From the NCBI GenBank assembly GCA_958405195.1, contig CATYDM010000011.1, positions 1 to 53,050 of the forward strand: 53,050 nucleotides of DNA. The letters run 5' to 3'. Source of the stretch: an uncultured Collinsella sp. (GTDB lineage: Bacteria > Actinomycetota > Coriobacteriia > Coriobacteriales > Coriobacteriaceae). Positions 7,871 through 15,619 of this stretch are shown piece after piece. A program made the translations under genes and the position numbers. The notes beneath the pieces were generated by a model. The model worked only from the letters and a program-made list of their open reading frames with translations. It made no database searches and was not told where the DNA came from. The stretch's first letter is position 1; each line of letters begins with the position of its first letter.

Positions 7871-8680
7871 CTAATATGTCTCTATGGGTGGCTGCTTGAG
7901 CCGCTGCGATAGCGCTCTATTGTTGGGGCAGTACGTGTCGAGCAGGGCGTGAAACCGCTGATTGTGGCTTGGCTCGAGCAAGTGGACGAGCTCGTGGGCG
8001 ACAACCATGTCGAGGCATTCAACGGGGTAGGCGGCAAGTTCTCGTGCGATGCGAACGGCTCCGGTCTTGGGCGTGCATGATCCCCAACGCGTTTTCATGC
8101 TGCGCACGGAGACGCGGGAAACGGCGACACTCATTGCGATTTCGTACGCGTGCACGATGTCGCGTAGCGCCGTGGTGACCTCGGATGCATAGAGCTGGTC
8201 GATGCGGGTCTGGAGCTCATCGGACGTTAGGCCGTCGAGGATTGCGCGCCGCTTGGCCTGTGGGCCTTCGTCCGATTCGTCGGTACCCATAAAACTTGCG
8301 AAGGTGGCCTGCTTGGGCCGCGGTGCGGGTGATGCAAAGTTGTGATCGAGTGCATCCTGTACCGTGATGGGCTTGCCCCAAAGTGCAATGACGGACGAGG
8401 TGCTGAGCGGCTCTCGCGCCGTCGCCTGATGTTGCTCGCGCTTGGCAAGTCGGTTGATAATCCAGGTACTGTTACGTTGAACGAACGCCTCGATGCGCTC
8501 GCGACTGGCGCCGAGCGGTGCGCTGGCGTGGACCTCACCGCTTGATGTGACGCGTAGGTTGAAGTTTTTGACGCGCTTTTTGGTAACGACGATGGAGATG
8601 GGCGTCCCATCCGGTCGGGATACGGAAATCGTAAATTGCTGCGTCAAAAGCGGCCCTTCAGATTGGGGACGGGCCGGCAT
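7871..8680 (-). CDS. YgjP-like zinc metallopeptidase domain protein
   Basis: Cytosolic protein of about 270 aa with a C-terminal metallopeptidase domain of the YgjP/DUF45 type. The zinc motif HELVHLLEPSHN gives HExxH plus a downstream His. RWGSCTPKTGAVRIARELA just before it is the hallmark of this family. The N-terminal half (FNLRVTSSGEVHASAPLG) also matches. The substrate is unknown. Start choice is uncertain: ATG 8680, a TTG at 8710, or a TTG at 8647. The last follows GAAGGG and lies beyond a hairpin (8668-8703) that covers the two upstream starts. It lies 41 nt downstream of the dipeptidase on the same strand. Confidence 0.82.
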   Translation of the reverse strand: MPARPQSEGPLLTQQFTISVSRPDGTPISIVVTKKRVKNFNLRVTSSGEVHASAPLGASRERIEAFVQRNSTWIINRLAKREQHQATAREPLSTSSVIALWGKPITVQDALDHNFASPAPRPKQATFASFMGTDESDEGPQAKRRAILDGLTSDELQTRIDQLYASEVTTALRDIVHAYEIAMSVAVSRVSVRSMKTRWGSCTPKTGAVRIARELAAYPVECLDMVVAHELVHLLEPSHNQRFHALLDTYCPNNRALSQRLKQPPIETY

Positions 8681-8703
8681 GTCGACCGTTCGGCATGCCG
8701 GCC
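8668..8703 (-). terminator. Stem-loop between dipeptidase and YgjP-like gene
   Basis: GGGCCGGCATG and CATGCCGGCCC form an 11-bp stem with a loop of about 13 nt. No T run follows on the minus strand, so termination is doubtful. It overlaps candidate start codons of the downstream gene. Confidence 0.5.
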
Positions 8704-8721
8704 CGCTCAAGGGATGTGAAA

Positions 8722-9735
8722 TTAATAACGCTCAAAGAAGGCAAGCGCGTTGTCGCTGCTGAGCTTCTGCATCACGGTCTTGCCAAAATGCTTGGAAAGC
8801 ATGTTCTGGAACTCGGGCATCATGCTGGCATCGGAGAGGAAAGCGGGCACCGTGGCACCGTCCCAGTCGCCGCCGAGCGCGATGACGTCCTCGCCGCCCA
8901 GGTCGAGCCAGTGCTCGATATGTGCCGCTAGCTGGTCGAAGGTGACGTCTGCGGCGGTCTTGTCGGTTGCGTCGTTGGAAAGGAACTCGCTGCAGTAGTT
9001 GAGGCCGACGATACCGCCCATGTCGCGAATGGTGCGGAACTGGTCGTCGGTAAGGTTGCGTTTGACGCCGCAAACCGCACGGGAGTTGGAGTGGCTGGCG
9101 ACGAAGGGACGTGTGGCGTGGGCAACAACCTCGTCAAAGCACTCATCGTTGAGGTGGGAGACGTCAAGCACCATGCCGGCGTGCTCCATCTGCGTAAGTG
9201 CCTCGATGCCGGCGGCGGTGAGGCCGGCGTGGGTATCGTGTCCGCTCGCGAGCGGTCCTTGCGCATTCCAGCTGAGCGATGACATGAGTACGCCCAAGCT
9301 CTTGAGCACCTCGATCAGCGCGGGGTCCTCGGCAAAGAACGTGGCGTTTTCGATGGTGTGGATGCAGGCGACCTTGCCGTCTTTGAGCGCGGGGCGAATG
9401 TCTGCCGCGCTGCGTACGTTGACCATGCGGTCGTGGTTGAGCATTGCCTGGCCGCTCATATGCGCCATGATTTGCGCCTGGAAGCGCGCGGCGTGGGCGG
9501 TGGGAATCTCGTCGGGGACAAACGTGGCGAAGCACTGTGCCCACGGCGTGTTGCCGATCTTTGTGAGCGAGATGGCACAGGCGTTACCCTCGATGAGGTC
9601 GAAATCTTGCGGATGCGTTTCGTCGCCGGGGAAATAACCGTCGGTGCCGGCGGTAAAGCGCAGGTCGAGATCGAGCGTGGCCCAGCCGATTCGGTCGGCG
9701 GTGTCGCAGTGTAGGTCAAATACGGGATATGCCAT
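8722..9735 (-). CDS. M19-family (membrane/renal-type) dipeptidase
   Basis: A 337-aa zinc dipeptidase of the amidohydrolase superfamily. The N-terminal FDLHCDTADR provides the HxD metal ligands; DVSHLND, ASHSNSRAVCG and ALGGDWDGA are the other conserved metal and active-site blocks of family M19. There is no signal peptide, so it probably acts in the cytosol on imported dipeptides. The start is MAYPVFDL at 9735, with GGAGG 6 nt upstream; a further 10 residues upstream are unlikely. The intergenic side toward FKBP is divergent. Confidence 0.92.
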   Translation of the reverse strand: MAYPVFDLHCDTADRIGWATLDLDLRFTAGTDGYFPGDETHPQDFDLIEGNACAISLTKIGNTPWAQCFATFVPDEIPTAHAARFQAQIMAHMSGQAMLNHDRMVNVRSAADIRPALKDGKVACIHTIENATFFAEDPALIEVLKSLGVLMSSLSWNAQGPLASGHDTHAGLTAAGIEALTQMEHAGMVLDVSHLNDECFDEVVAHATRPFVASHSNSRAVCGVKRNLTDDQFRTIRDMGGIVGLNYCSEFLSNDATDKTAADVTFDQLAAHIEHWLDLGGEDVIALGGDWDGATVPAFLSDASMMPEFQNMLSKHFGKTVMQKLSSDNALAFFERY

Positions 9736-9855
9736 GGTTCCTCCGGTTGCAGCGTTTCTTTGCAAACTGTCATTGAATTGTATGACTAGGGTATAGTTAG
9801 CGCCATATGTTCACGGCGGCCCGCGTTGTGCGCCGCCCTTATCACGGAGGTTACC

Positions 9856-10284
9856 ATGTCCAACCAGGGCAAGAAGGTCAAGACCCATTATCGCGGCACG
9901 CTCGATGACGGCACGCAGTTCGATAGCTCCTACGATCGCGGCGAGCCGCTGGAGTTCACCTGCGGCGCCGGTCAGATGATCAAGGGCTTCGACGCCGCTG
10001 TTGTCGACATGCAGGTGGGCGAGAAGAAGACCGTGCACATTCCTGCTGCCGATGCCTACGGCGAGCACAATCCCGAGATGGTTATTACCTTCCCGGCCGA
10101 ACAGGTTCCCAACATCGAGCAGATCGAGAAGGGCATGAAGCTTTTCCTGTCCACGCCGAGCGGTATGCCCGTTCCCGCCGTGGTCATCGACGTAACGCCC
10201 GAGGCTGTGACGCTCGACGCCAACCACGAGCTGGCTGGCAAGGACCTCAACTTTGATATCGAGCTCGTCGAGGTCGAGGGTTAG
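9856..10284 (+). CDS. FKBP-type peptidyl-prolyl isomerase (SlyD-like)
   Basis: A 142-aa prolyl isomerase and chaperone of the SlyD class. The FKBP core is interrupted by an insert-in-flap domain (about residues 65-125; AADAYGEHNPEMVITFP is the typical entry), and it ends in DLNFDIELVEVEG. The His/Cys-rich metal tail of E. coli SlyD is missing. The ATG at 9856 has CGGAGG 6 nt upstream. It is the first gene of a two-gene unit: 3 nt after its stop begins a UreE-like protein. In E. coli SlyD helps nickel delivery to hydrogenase, so the pairing hints at metal-centre assembly, but that is inference. Confidence 0.93.
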   Translation: MSNQGKKVKTHYRGTLDDGTQFDSSYDRGEPLEFTCGAGQMIKGFDAAVVDMQVGEKKTVHIPAADAYGEHNPEMVITFPAEQVPNIEQIEKGMKLFLSTPSGMPVPAVVIDVTPEAVTLDANHELAGKDLNFDIELVEVEG

Positions 10285-10287
10285 AGT

Positions 10288-10866
10288 ATGCCTGAACGCT
10301 TGGTTTCGACGACATGCTTGGGAAATCTCAACGATCCGTCCTATGAACTCCTGCTTCGCCGGAAGCTGGGCGGCGTCTTTGAAGTTGACGAGCTGCTGCT
10401 CGATTGGGACCAGGCTGATACGCGCGCGTTTGTGGGTGTGACGGAGCTGGGGCGCACGGTCGATGTTCGGCTGGATACTGCCGACGGCGGTCGTTTTGTC
10501 GACGGCGACGTGCTCGCCGTCGACCGTTCGGGCATGGTGCCCGTGGCGGTTGTCGTGCGCCTGCGCAGCGCTGAGGTTTATTTGGTCGAAGTCGACCGCA
10601 TGGACCCGATTGCGCTCGCGCATGCGTGCTGGGAGATCGGCAATATGCACGCGCCGCTTTTCCGAGGCGATTCGGACGAGCATACCGTGCGCATGTATAC
10701 GCCGGTGCAGCCTGTTTTGGGCCGCATGCTCCGGGGCGTCGAGGGTGTTCGGCTCTCGGTGGTTACCCGTGAACTCGATGCGGACCGGCGCTTTGCATCG
10801 AGTGCGGCGGAGGCCGTCGTGAGCATGGCTCCCGACTTTACCATCGTAAAAAAGACGCGCGGCTAA
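10288..10866 (+). CDS. UreE-like metallochaperone domain protein
   Basis: A 192-aa protein resembling the urease accessory nickel chaperone UreE. The key similarity is HACWEIGNMHAPLF (from residue 112), which matches the UreE block with the metal-binding His in GN-x-H-xP, here H121. The preceding region (DGDVLAVD, VVRLRSAEVYLVEV) fits the UreE N-terminal beta domain. It lacks a His-rich tail. No urease gene is in the window, so it may serve another nickel enzyme. It is coupled to the SlyD-like gene (3-nt gap). The family call rests on one motif and overall order. Confidence 0.65.
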   Translation: MPERLVSTTCLGNLNDPSYELLLRRKLGGVFEVDELLLDWDQADTRAFVGVTELGRTVDVRLDTADGGRFVDGDVLAVDRSGMVPVAVVVRLRSAEVYLVEVDRMDPIALAHACWEIGNMHAPLFRGDSDEHTVRMYTPVQPVLGRMLRGVEGVRLSVVTRELDADRRFASSAAEAVVSMAPDFTIVKKTRG

Positions 10867-10948
10867 GCGCGTGTATACGCAAGGCGGGCTTTGAGGGGCG
10901 ACCAATCAAGGTCCGTCTTGCTGTTGATAGGAGGCTTTGGGGAAGCAT

Positions 10949-11746
10949 ATGGGTCTTGAGGGAATCAAGCTGATTGCATGCGATTTGGACGGCACGTTGC
11001 TGCATCCGGGGGAGCGCGAGCCGCGTTCCGAGGCCTTTGAGCTCATCGATGAACTGCATCGTCGCGGTATCGTGTTTATGCCGGCGAGCGGCCGTCAATA
11101 TGCGAGCTTGCGCTACCTGTTTGCCCCGGTGGCCGATGAGCTCGCCTATGTATGCGAAAACGGAGCCCTGGTGATGAGCGAGGGACGTGCCGTTGTCAAG
11201 CGTTCCATGGAGCGTGACCTGGCGATGGATATTGCGAATGCCGTGGTTGCGTATCCCCATGCCGACGTGACACTTTCGTGCGAGGGGCACCTCTACACTA
11301 TGAGCGGCAACGATGCGTTTGTTGACCACCTGCGCTATGAGGTCCACTGCGATGTGGCGGTGGTCGACCGCCCCGAGGACATCGACGAGGACGTCATTAA
11401 GATTGCCTTCCAGACGCCCGAGGTGAATCAGCCGGCGGCCCTGGAGTATTTCGAGCACCTCTTTAGCGACCGTGTTGACGTGATGACGTCGGGAACCGAA
11501 TGGACGGACTTTATCGGCTTTGATTCGGGTAAGGGTTCCGCGCTTGCCGATTACGGTCGTGCCCTGGGTATTTCGCCCGATGAGATGATGGCGTTTGGCG
11601 ACAATGAGAACGATCGCGATATGCTCAACGTCGTGGGCCATCCCTATCTGATGGAGAGCTGCAACCCCACCATGCGCGACATCAACGACCGCGTCCGTTA
11701 CGTGCGCACGGTCGAAGAAGAGCTGCGTCGTCTACTTGCTGAGTAG
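10949..11746 (+). CDS. Cof-type HAD phosphatase
   Basis: A 265-aa haloacid-dehalogenase-family hydrolase of the Cof/sugar-phosphatase type. Motif I is ACDLDGTLLHP (nucleophile Asp), motif II PASGRQY, motif III lysine in DSGKGSAL, and motif IV FGDNENDRDML. A C2-type cap lies between residues of about 85 and 190. The natural substrate is unpredictable for these broad phosphatases. The ATG at 10949 gives MGLEGIKLIACDLDG. A TTG at 10937 sits too close to AGGAGG, but the ATG is 14 nt from it, so the exact start is uncertain by 4 residues. Confidence 0.9.
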   Translation: MGLEGIKLIACDLDGTLLHPGEREPRSEAFELIDELHRRGIVFMPASGRQYASLRYLFAPVADELAYVCENGALVMSEGRAVVKRSMERDLAMDIANAVVAYPHADVTLSCEGHLYTMSGNDAFVDHLRYEVHCDVAVVDRPEDIDEDVIKIAFQTPEVNQPAALEYFEHLFSDRVDVMTSGTEWTDFIGFDSGKGSALADYGRALGISPDEMMAFGDNENDRDMLNVVGHPYLMESCNPTMRDINDRVRYVRTVEEELRRLLAE

Positions 11747-11752
11747 ACATTT

Positions 11753-11817
11753 GGGACATGCCTAGAAATCTATTTTTTGCTGCAAAGCGCGGAAAGGTGG
11801 ATTTTAAGGCATGTCCC
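11753..11817. repeat. Inverted repeat between convergent genes
   Basis: GGGACATGCCT (11753-11763) and AGGCATGTCCC (11807-11817) are perfect inverted copies. Pairing continues imperfectly inward (AAATC with GATTT). The loop contains TTTTTT. It lies between the stops of the convergent HAD and Fur genes and could terminate both, but the long loop suggests a palindromic repeat. Confidence 0.6.
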
Positions 11818-11823
11818 GAACAT

Positions 11824-12204
11824 CTACCGGCAGTCGGGGCAGAGACCCTCGAAGATGGTGTAGTGCGACGTGACGTGCCAGCCGATTTGCTCGGACGCCT
11901 TGGCGTCGAGCTGGGCATCGAAGGGGAGCGGTACGTCGATGACGCGGCTGCACGAGGTGCAGATGATATGCGCATGCGGCTCGATGGTGCGATCGAAGCG
12001 ACTTCCGCCCGGCGTCTTGATGGAGAGAATCTCGCCGGCGTCGGCCAAGAGATTGAGGTTGCGGTAGACCGTACCGCGCCTGATTTTGTCATCCTGCGCG
12101 CGCACGACGTTGTAGATTTCGTCGGCGGTGGGATGGTTATAGCTTTGGCGCACGGCGTCAAGAACCAGCTTTCGCTGCCTGGTATTCCTTCTTTGCACCG
12201 CCAT
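11824..12204 (-). CDS. Fur/PerR-family metalloregulator
   Basis: A 126-aa DNA-binding repressor of the Fur superfamily. The winged helix covers residues 1-75 (PTADEIYNVVRAQDDKIRRG; TVYRNLNLL is the recognition helix). The C-terminal dimerisation and metal domain has H77, H79, C82, C85, and C122 and C125 in CPDCR. The two CxxC pairs form the structural zinc site usual in PerR and many Fur proteins. No regulatory-site residues separate PerR from Fur, Zur or Nur with confidence. The start has GAAAAGAGG upstream. It stands alone and may autoregulate. Confidence 0.9.
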   Translation of the reverse strand: MAVQRRNTRQRKLVLDAVRQSYNHPTADEIYNVVRAQDDKIRRGTVYRNLNLLADAGEILSIKTPGGSRFDRTIEPHAHIICTSCSRVIDVPLPFDAQLDAKASEQIGWHVTSHYTIFEGLCPDCR

Positions 12205-12240
12205 GCGCCTCGCCTCTTTTCTATCAACGGTCGTAGGTAA

Positions 12241-12269
12241 ATGATACCGTATTTAGCACACAATACTAA
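12241..12269 (-). promoter_or_regulatory. Promoter of the Fur-family gene
   Basis: On the minus strand: -35 TTAGTA (12264-12269), 17-bp spacer, -10 TATCAT (12241-12246). AT-rich partial palindromes cover it, as expected for an autoregulated Fur-type gene, but no clean 7-1-7 box is seen. Confidence 0.5.
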
Positions 12270-12676
12270 TAACGAGGTGTGAAACTGTCTTCATTGGCAA
12301 GTGGGGCTCGGGCCTGGGCGTCTACGAGGCGAAAACGTGTTCCCATGCGCTCGTAGGAGGCATGAAGCGCCTCGAGATGAGATAGGACGTTTGCCGGAGC
12401 TCCCTGTATCTCCATCTCGACTGAGCCGTCTTCCATATTACGCACCCAGCCGGTGAGGGAGCGTGCCTGCGCGAGGTTGGCGTTGGTAAAGCGAAAGCCA
12501 ACGCCTTGGACTTGCCCCGCCCAGCGCAGAAAATAGCGCAGGGGAGTGTCTAGAGTGGCCTTGTCGCTTGCGAGTACGGTAAGCCTGCGGCGCAGCTCGA
12601 GCTCGACGTTTGATGGTTTTTGAGGTTCTCGACTGCCGCCGGTGACGCTGGAGAAGAACGTATCGAAGAGGCCCAT
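12266..12676 (-). CDS. Acylphosphatase
   Basis: A 136-aa protein. The acylphosphatase domain (about residues 45-130) hydrolyses acyl phosphates. RYFLRWAGQVQGVGFRFTN carries the phosphate loop and the catalytic Arg and Asn region; GWVRNMEDGSVEMEIQG is the second signature. The N-terminal 45 residues are an extension not found in the minimal about 90-aa enzyme. The start is MGLFDTFF at 12676; the ATG follows the upstream oxidoreductase stop by 2 nt (TAG-cg-ATG), so translation is probably coupled. Confidence 0.9.
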   Translation of the reverse strand: MGLFDTFFSSVTGGSREPQKPSNVELELRRRLTVLASDKATLDTPLRYFLRWAGQVQGVGFRFTNANLAQARSLTGWVRNMEDGSVEMEIQGAPANVLSHLEALHASYERMGTRFRLVDAQARAPLANEDSFTPRY

Positions 12677-12678
12677 CG

Positions 12679-13785
12679 CTATGCCTGCTTGCCTGCGTCG
12701 GCCGGGAAGATAATGCCGGCCTGCTGGCGCACGGCATCCATGATGCGCAGCGAGACGAGCGTGACATCGCGGTAGTGGCCAAGCTCGTGGCGTCCCGCCG
12801 GGGTCTCCCAAATCTCTTCCTTAACGTTATCGATGCCGCAGATGGCGGTGATAAAGTCTGTGAGTTCGTATTCCATAGTGTTGCTCGATTTGGGCAGGTC
12901 GAGCACGCGGCCGTTCTCGCCCTGTTCGCGCGGTGCCTCGGTCGCCGAGCCGCGTACGACGTCGCCGCGATAGTCGATGCGGACGTTGCGGGGCGTGGAC
13001 AGATGGTCGATCTGGATAGTGCCACGCTCGCCTTCTATCTGCGAGGGCAGCAGGTCATTCGTAATTTTGGAGTGCGCGAGCTCGACGGAGATGCGGCCAC
13101 CGCCGTAGCTGGCGAGGATGGAACCGCAGCCGTCGATGGGGCCGTGCGTGAGCTGTCGCGTGGTGGGGTCGAGCAGAGTAGTCATGCTCGTAAGGCCGGA
13201 GGGCATGCCGAAAATCTCGACCATGGGCTCGACGGTGTAGACGCCAATGTCCATGAGGGAACCCGATGCCATATTGCAGTCAAAGATATTGGTGGCGCGT
13301 CCCGCGAGAATCTCGTTGTAGCGCGAGGAATACTTGCCAAAGCGCAATGAAGCGCGGCGGATGGGGGCGATCTCGCCCAGGGCGTCCTCGATGGCGTGGA
13401 AGGCGGGATCGTGGAGGGGACGCATGGCCTCGAGGGCCACGACACCTGCTGCCTCGGCAGCGCGGAAGACTTCCAGCGCCTGCGCTTCGGTGGCGCAGAA
13501 GGGTTTCTCGACGATGACGTGCTTGCCACCGGCGATGCAGGCAAGGGCCTGCTCGTAGTGAAGTGCGTTAGGACTGCCGATATAGACGGCGTCGACGTCG
13601 ACGGCTGCCGTAAGCTCGTCAAGTGCGGTGAAGTTACGCTCGCCGCCGTGTTCGGCGGTAAAGGCGGCGCCGCGCTCGGCATCGCGCGAGAGCGTGCCCA
13701 CAAACGCGGCTTGGTCGTTGGCGTTGACGACCTGGATAAAGTCGTCGGTAATCATGGATGTGCCGATGGTCGCGATGCGCAGCAT
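12679..13785 (-). CDS. Gfo/Idh/MocA-family oxidoreductase
   Basis: A 368-aa NAD(P)-dependent dehydrogenase. The Rossmann domain covers residues 1-125 (RIATIGTSMITDDF; then HVIVEKPFCATEAQ with the conserved EKP lysine), and the substrate-binding alpha/beta domain follows with DIGVYTVEP. The first glycine motif is GTSMI, not the usual GxGxxG. The substrate is likely a sugar or inositol derivative but cannot be read. The start MLRIATIG has AAGGGGG upstream. It is followed by the coupled acylphosphatase gene. Confidence 0.88.
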   Translation of the reverse strand: MLRIATIGTSMITDDFIQVVNANDQAAFVGTLSRDAERGAAFTAEHGGERNFTALDELTAAVDVDAVYIGSPNALHYEQALACIAGGKHVIVEKPFCATEAQALEVFRAAEAAGVVALEAMRPLHDPAFHAIEDALGEIAPIRRASLRFGKYSSRYNEILAGRATNIFDCNMASGSLMDIGVYTVEPMVEIFGMPSGLTSMTTLLDPTTRQLTHGPIDGCGSILASYGGGRISVELAHSKITNDLLPSQIEGERGTIQIDHLSTPRNVRIDYRGDVVRGSATEAPREQGENGRVLDLPKSSNTMEYELTDFITAICGIDNVKEEIWETPAGRHELGHYRDVTLVSLRIMDAVRQQAGIIFPADAGKQA

Positions 13786-13858
13786 ACGTCCCCCTTGCGT
13801 TGTTTGGTCTACAGGATGAGTGTAGCGCGTGGGGATATAAAGCTGCGCGAAAACGCTA

Positions 13859-14344
13859 TTACAGGTCGCTCTCGTTAAAGCCGGTGTCGATATCGAGGTT
13901 GCTGCCGTCGGCCGCCGTGGTGGCGAGCTCATCGCAGCGCTCGTTGAGCTCGTGGCCGGCATGCCCCTTAACCCAGATGAACTCCACCTTATGCTTGCTT
14001 TTGGCGGCAAGCAGGCGCTCCCACAGGTCGCGGTTCTTGACGGGCTGCTTGTTGGCAGTTTTCCACCCGCGCTTTTTCCAGCCGTCGATCCAGTGTTTAT
14101 TGAAAGCGTTGACGACGTACTGCGAATCGGAATGGACCTCGACCTCGCAGGGGCGGTTGAGCGCCTCGAGCGCCACGATGACCGCCATGAGTTCCATGCG
14201 GTTGTTGGTGGTCTTGGCGTAGCCGCGTGAAAGCTCGGAGGTGAAGGTCTTGCCGGCGGGGTTGGTGTATTTGAGTACGGCGCCGTAGCCGCCGCGTCCC
14301 GGATTTGATCGGGCCGAGCCGTCGGTATAGATGATGACCTTCAC
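13859..14344 (-). CDS. rnhA: Ribonuclease HI
   Basis: A 161-aa endonuclease that cuts the RNA strand of RNA:DNA hybrids. Catalytic carboxylates are visible in IIYTDGSA (Asp), NRMELMAVI (Glu), VHSDSQYV (Asp) and ERCDELA (Asp). The basic protrusion (GWKKRGWKTANKQPVKN) is present as in E. coli RNase HI. The GTG at 14344 with AAAGGA upstream is favoured over an ATG 17 codons earlier, which adds residues without conservation. Confidence 0.93.
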   Translation of the reverse strand: MKVIIYTDGSARSNPGRGGYGAVLKYTNPAGKTFTSELSRGYAKTTNNRMELMAVIVALEALNRPCEVEVHSDSQYVVNAFNKHWIDGWKKRGWKTANKQPVKNRDLWERLLAAKSKHKVEFIWVKGHAGHELNERCDELATTAADGSNLDIDTGFNESDL

Positions 14345-14443
14345 GGGCTTCCTTTCGTTGGGTACGTTTCGTGTGAGTGACCATTGTAGCGCCATGTCCG
14401 CCGGGGGCTAGCAATCTACGATTTCTACCCCGTCTTCCGACAG

Positions 14444-15346
14444 TTAGTTGGCATGGATGATGCGGTTGAGCTCGTCGAGGTATTGCTGCAAGAGGGGAGA
14501 GGGCTTGCGCTCGTCGTGCATGATATAGCCTACGTGCATCGTTGGGGCGTCTGCTAACGGGATCGATGCCATACCCCATTGCATTTCATTGGAGAGGACA
14601 CCGGTCGACAGGGTGTAACCGTTCGACGTGATAAGTAAGTTAGTAAGTGTTCCGCGGTCCGAGATTCGTATGTTGCGGTCGCAAGGGATATAGCTAAAAG
14701 GTTCCTCGGCGTAATAGAAGGAGTTTGAGGTTCCCTGCTCAAAGCTGTAGCGCGTATAGGGTGTGAGGTCGGCAAGGGACAGCTGCGGGCGGCGGGCAAG
14801 CGGGTGGCGCTCGCTAACGAAGACGTGGACCGTCGCGTCGAATAGGGGATGGAAGCTCGCGCGCGCATCGGCAAAAGCCTTCTGCAGAACACGGGCGTTA
14901 AAGTCATCCAGATACAGAATGCCGATATCGCTGCGAAACGCGCGGACGTCATCGATGATCTGCGATGTGGTAGTCTCGCGCATGATGAACTCGAACTTGC
15001 TGTCGCGGCAGCGCTCGACCACGTTGACAAAGGCCTCGACCGAAAAGGCGTAGTGCTGGGCGGAAATGGCGAGGCGGGCTTGCGGGGTGCCGCCGTCCTC
15101 GTAGCGCGCCTCGAGCATATCGGCCTGCTCTACGACCTGGCGCGCATAGCCCAAAAGCTCGGTGCCGTCGTTGGTGAGCGTGACGCCGCGGCTGGAGCGC
15201 GTAAAGATCTCCAGGTGGAGCTCCTGTTCCAGGCTTTTGACGGCGTTTGAGATGTTGGACTGAGCGGTATAGAGGCGCTGAGCTGCGGCATTGATTGAGC
15301 CGGACTCTGCTACGGCGATCAGGAAACGAAGCTGCTGGAGGGTCAT
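14444..15346 (-). CDS. LysR-family regulator divergent from metY
   Basis: A 300-aa transcription factor. The N-terminal winged helix (LQQLRFLIAVAESGSINAAA; QSNISNAVKSLEQEL) is typical LysR, and the effector domain runs from about residue 90. It is transcribed divergently from metY with 260 nt between, so it probably controls metY in response to a sulfur metabolite, and itself. An inverted repeat with T-N11-A geometry lies 20 nt upstream of this start. The ATG at 15346 (MTLQQL) is spaced correctly from GAAAGG; the ATG at 15355 touches it. Confidence 0.88.
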   Translation of the reverse strand: MTLQQLRFLIAVAESGSINAAAQRLYTAQSNISNAVKSLEQELHLEIFTRSSRGVTLTNDGTELLGYARQVVEQADMLEARYEDGGTPQARLAISAQHYAFSVEAFVNVVERCRDSKFEFIMRETTTSQIIDDVRAFRSDIGILYLDDFNARVLQKAFADARASFHPLFDATVHVFVSERHPLARRPQLSLADLTPYTRYSFEQGTSNSFYYAEEPFSYIPCDRNIRISDRGTLTNLLITSNGYTLSTGVLSNEMQWGMASIPLADAPTMHVGYIMHDERKPSPLLQQYLDELNRIIHAN

Positions 15347-15365
15347 CGGCGCCATCCTTTCGAGT

Positions 15366-15386
15366 GTTATCTATATAACCGATAAC
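15366..15386. promoter_or_regulatory. Candidate LysR operator
   Basis: GTTATC (15366-15371) and GATAAC (15381-15386) are inverted copies with a 9-bp spacer, which contains the T-N11-A pattern of LysR sites. It lies about 20 bp upstream of the metY -35 and close to the lysR start. Binding is inferred. Confidence 0.55.
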
Positions 15387-15406
15387 AGGTTAGCGCTTTT
15401 AAGTGA

Positions 15407-15435
15407 TTGACCGAGGGAAACAATGCTCGTACTAT
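15407..15435 (+). promoter_or_regulatory. metY promoter
   Basis: TTGACC (15407-15412), 17-bp spacer, TACTAT (15430-15435). The transcript would start near 15442 and carry a leader of about 178 nt. Confidence 0.7.
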
Positions 15436-15452
15436 TCAAAACACACAAAGGC

Positions 15453-15536
15453 GGTAGGTAATTAAACCGACCACGGAACCGGGATGCGAAAGGAGGCCCG
15501 CATATGAATTGCTTACCAAGACGAATGCCGGGCTCC
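15453..15536 (+). promoter_or_regulatory. Structured metY leader with alternative stems
   Basis: Stem A pairs 15453-15463 with 15507-15517 over 11 bp including two G-U pairs. Stem B pairs 15491-15503 with 15524-15536 (8 bp, a bulge, 4 bp). The left arm of B lies in the loop of A while its right arm lies outside, so the stems exclude each other or form a pseudoknot. Both involve the Shine-Dalgarno or start of the leader peptide. This is the geometry of an attenuator or riboswitch. I do not recognise a known SAM or T-box consensus. Confidence 0.5.
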
Positions 15537-15557
15537 TGTTTGCGCCCGTCGGCGTGA
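15504..15557 (+). CDS. Putative leader peptide upstream of metY
   Basis: A 17-codon frame, MNCLPRRMPGSCLRPSA, preceded by a perfect AAAGGAGG Shine-Dalgarno with 7-nt spacing. It lies in the 5' leader of metY, 62 nt before the metY start. It holds two Cys and two Met codons. A role as a translation sensor for cysteine or methionine supply, like known polycysteine leaders of actinobacterial sulfur genes, is an inference. The strong ribosome binding site and the overlapping alternative RNA stems support it; the low number of Cys codons argues for caution. Confidence 0.5.
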   Translation: MNCLPRRMPGSCLRPSA

Positions 15558-15619
15558 TCAGGAGACAGCGACTTACTTCTCTCTAATTTATTAACTTTTG
15601 TTCGATCAAGGAGATCATC

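Noticed and set aside
15440..15619. SAM-I, SAM-IV or T-box riboswitch before metY
   Set aside because: None of the conserved cores (for example the T-box AGGGTGG) can be found; only unassigned alternative stems are supported.
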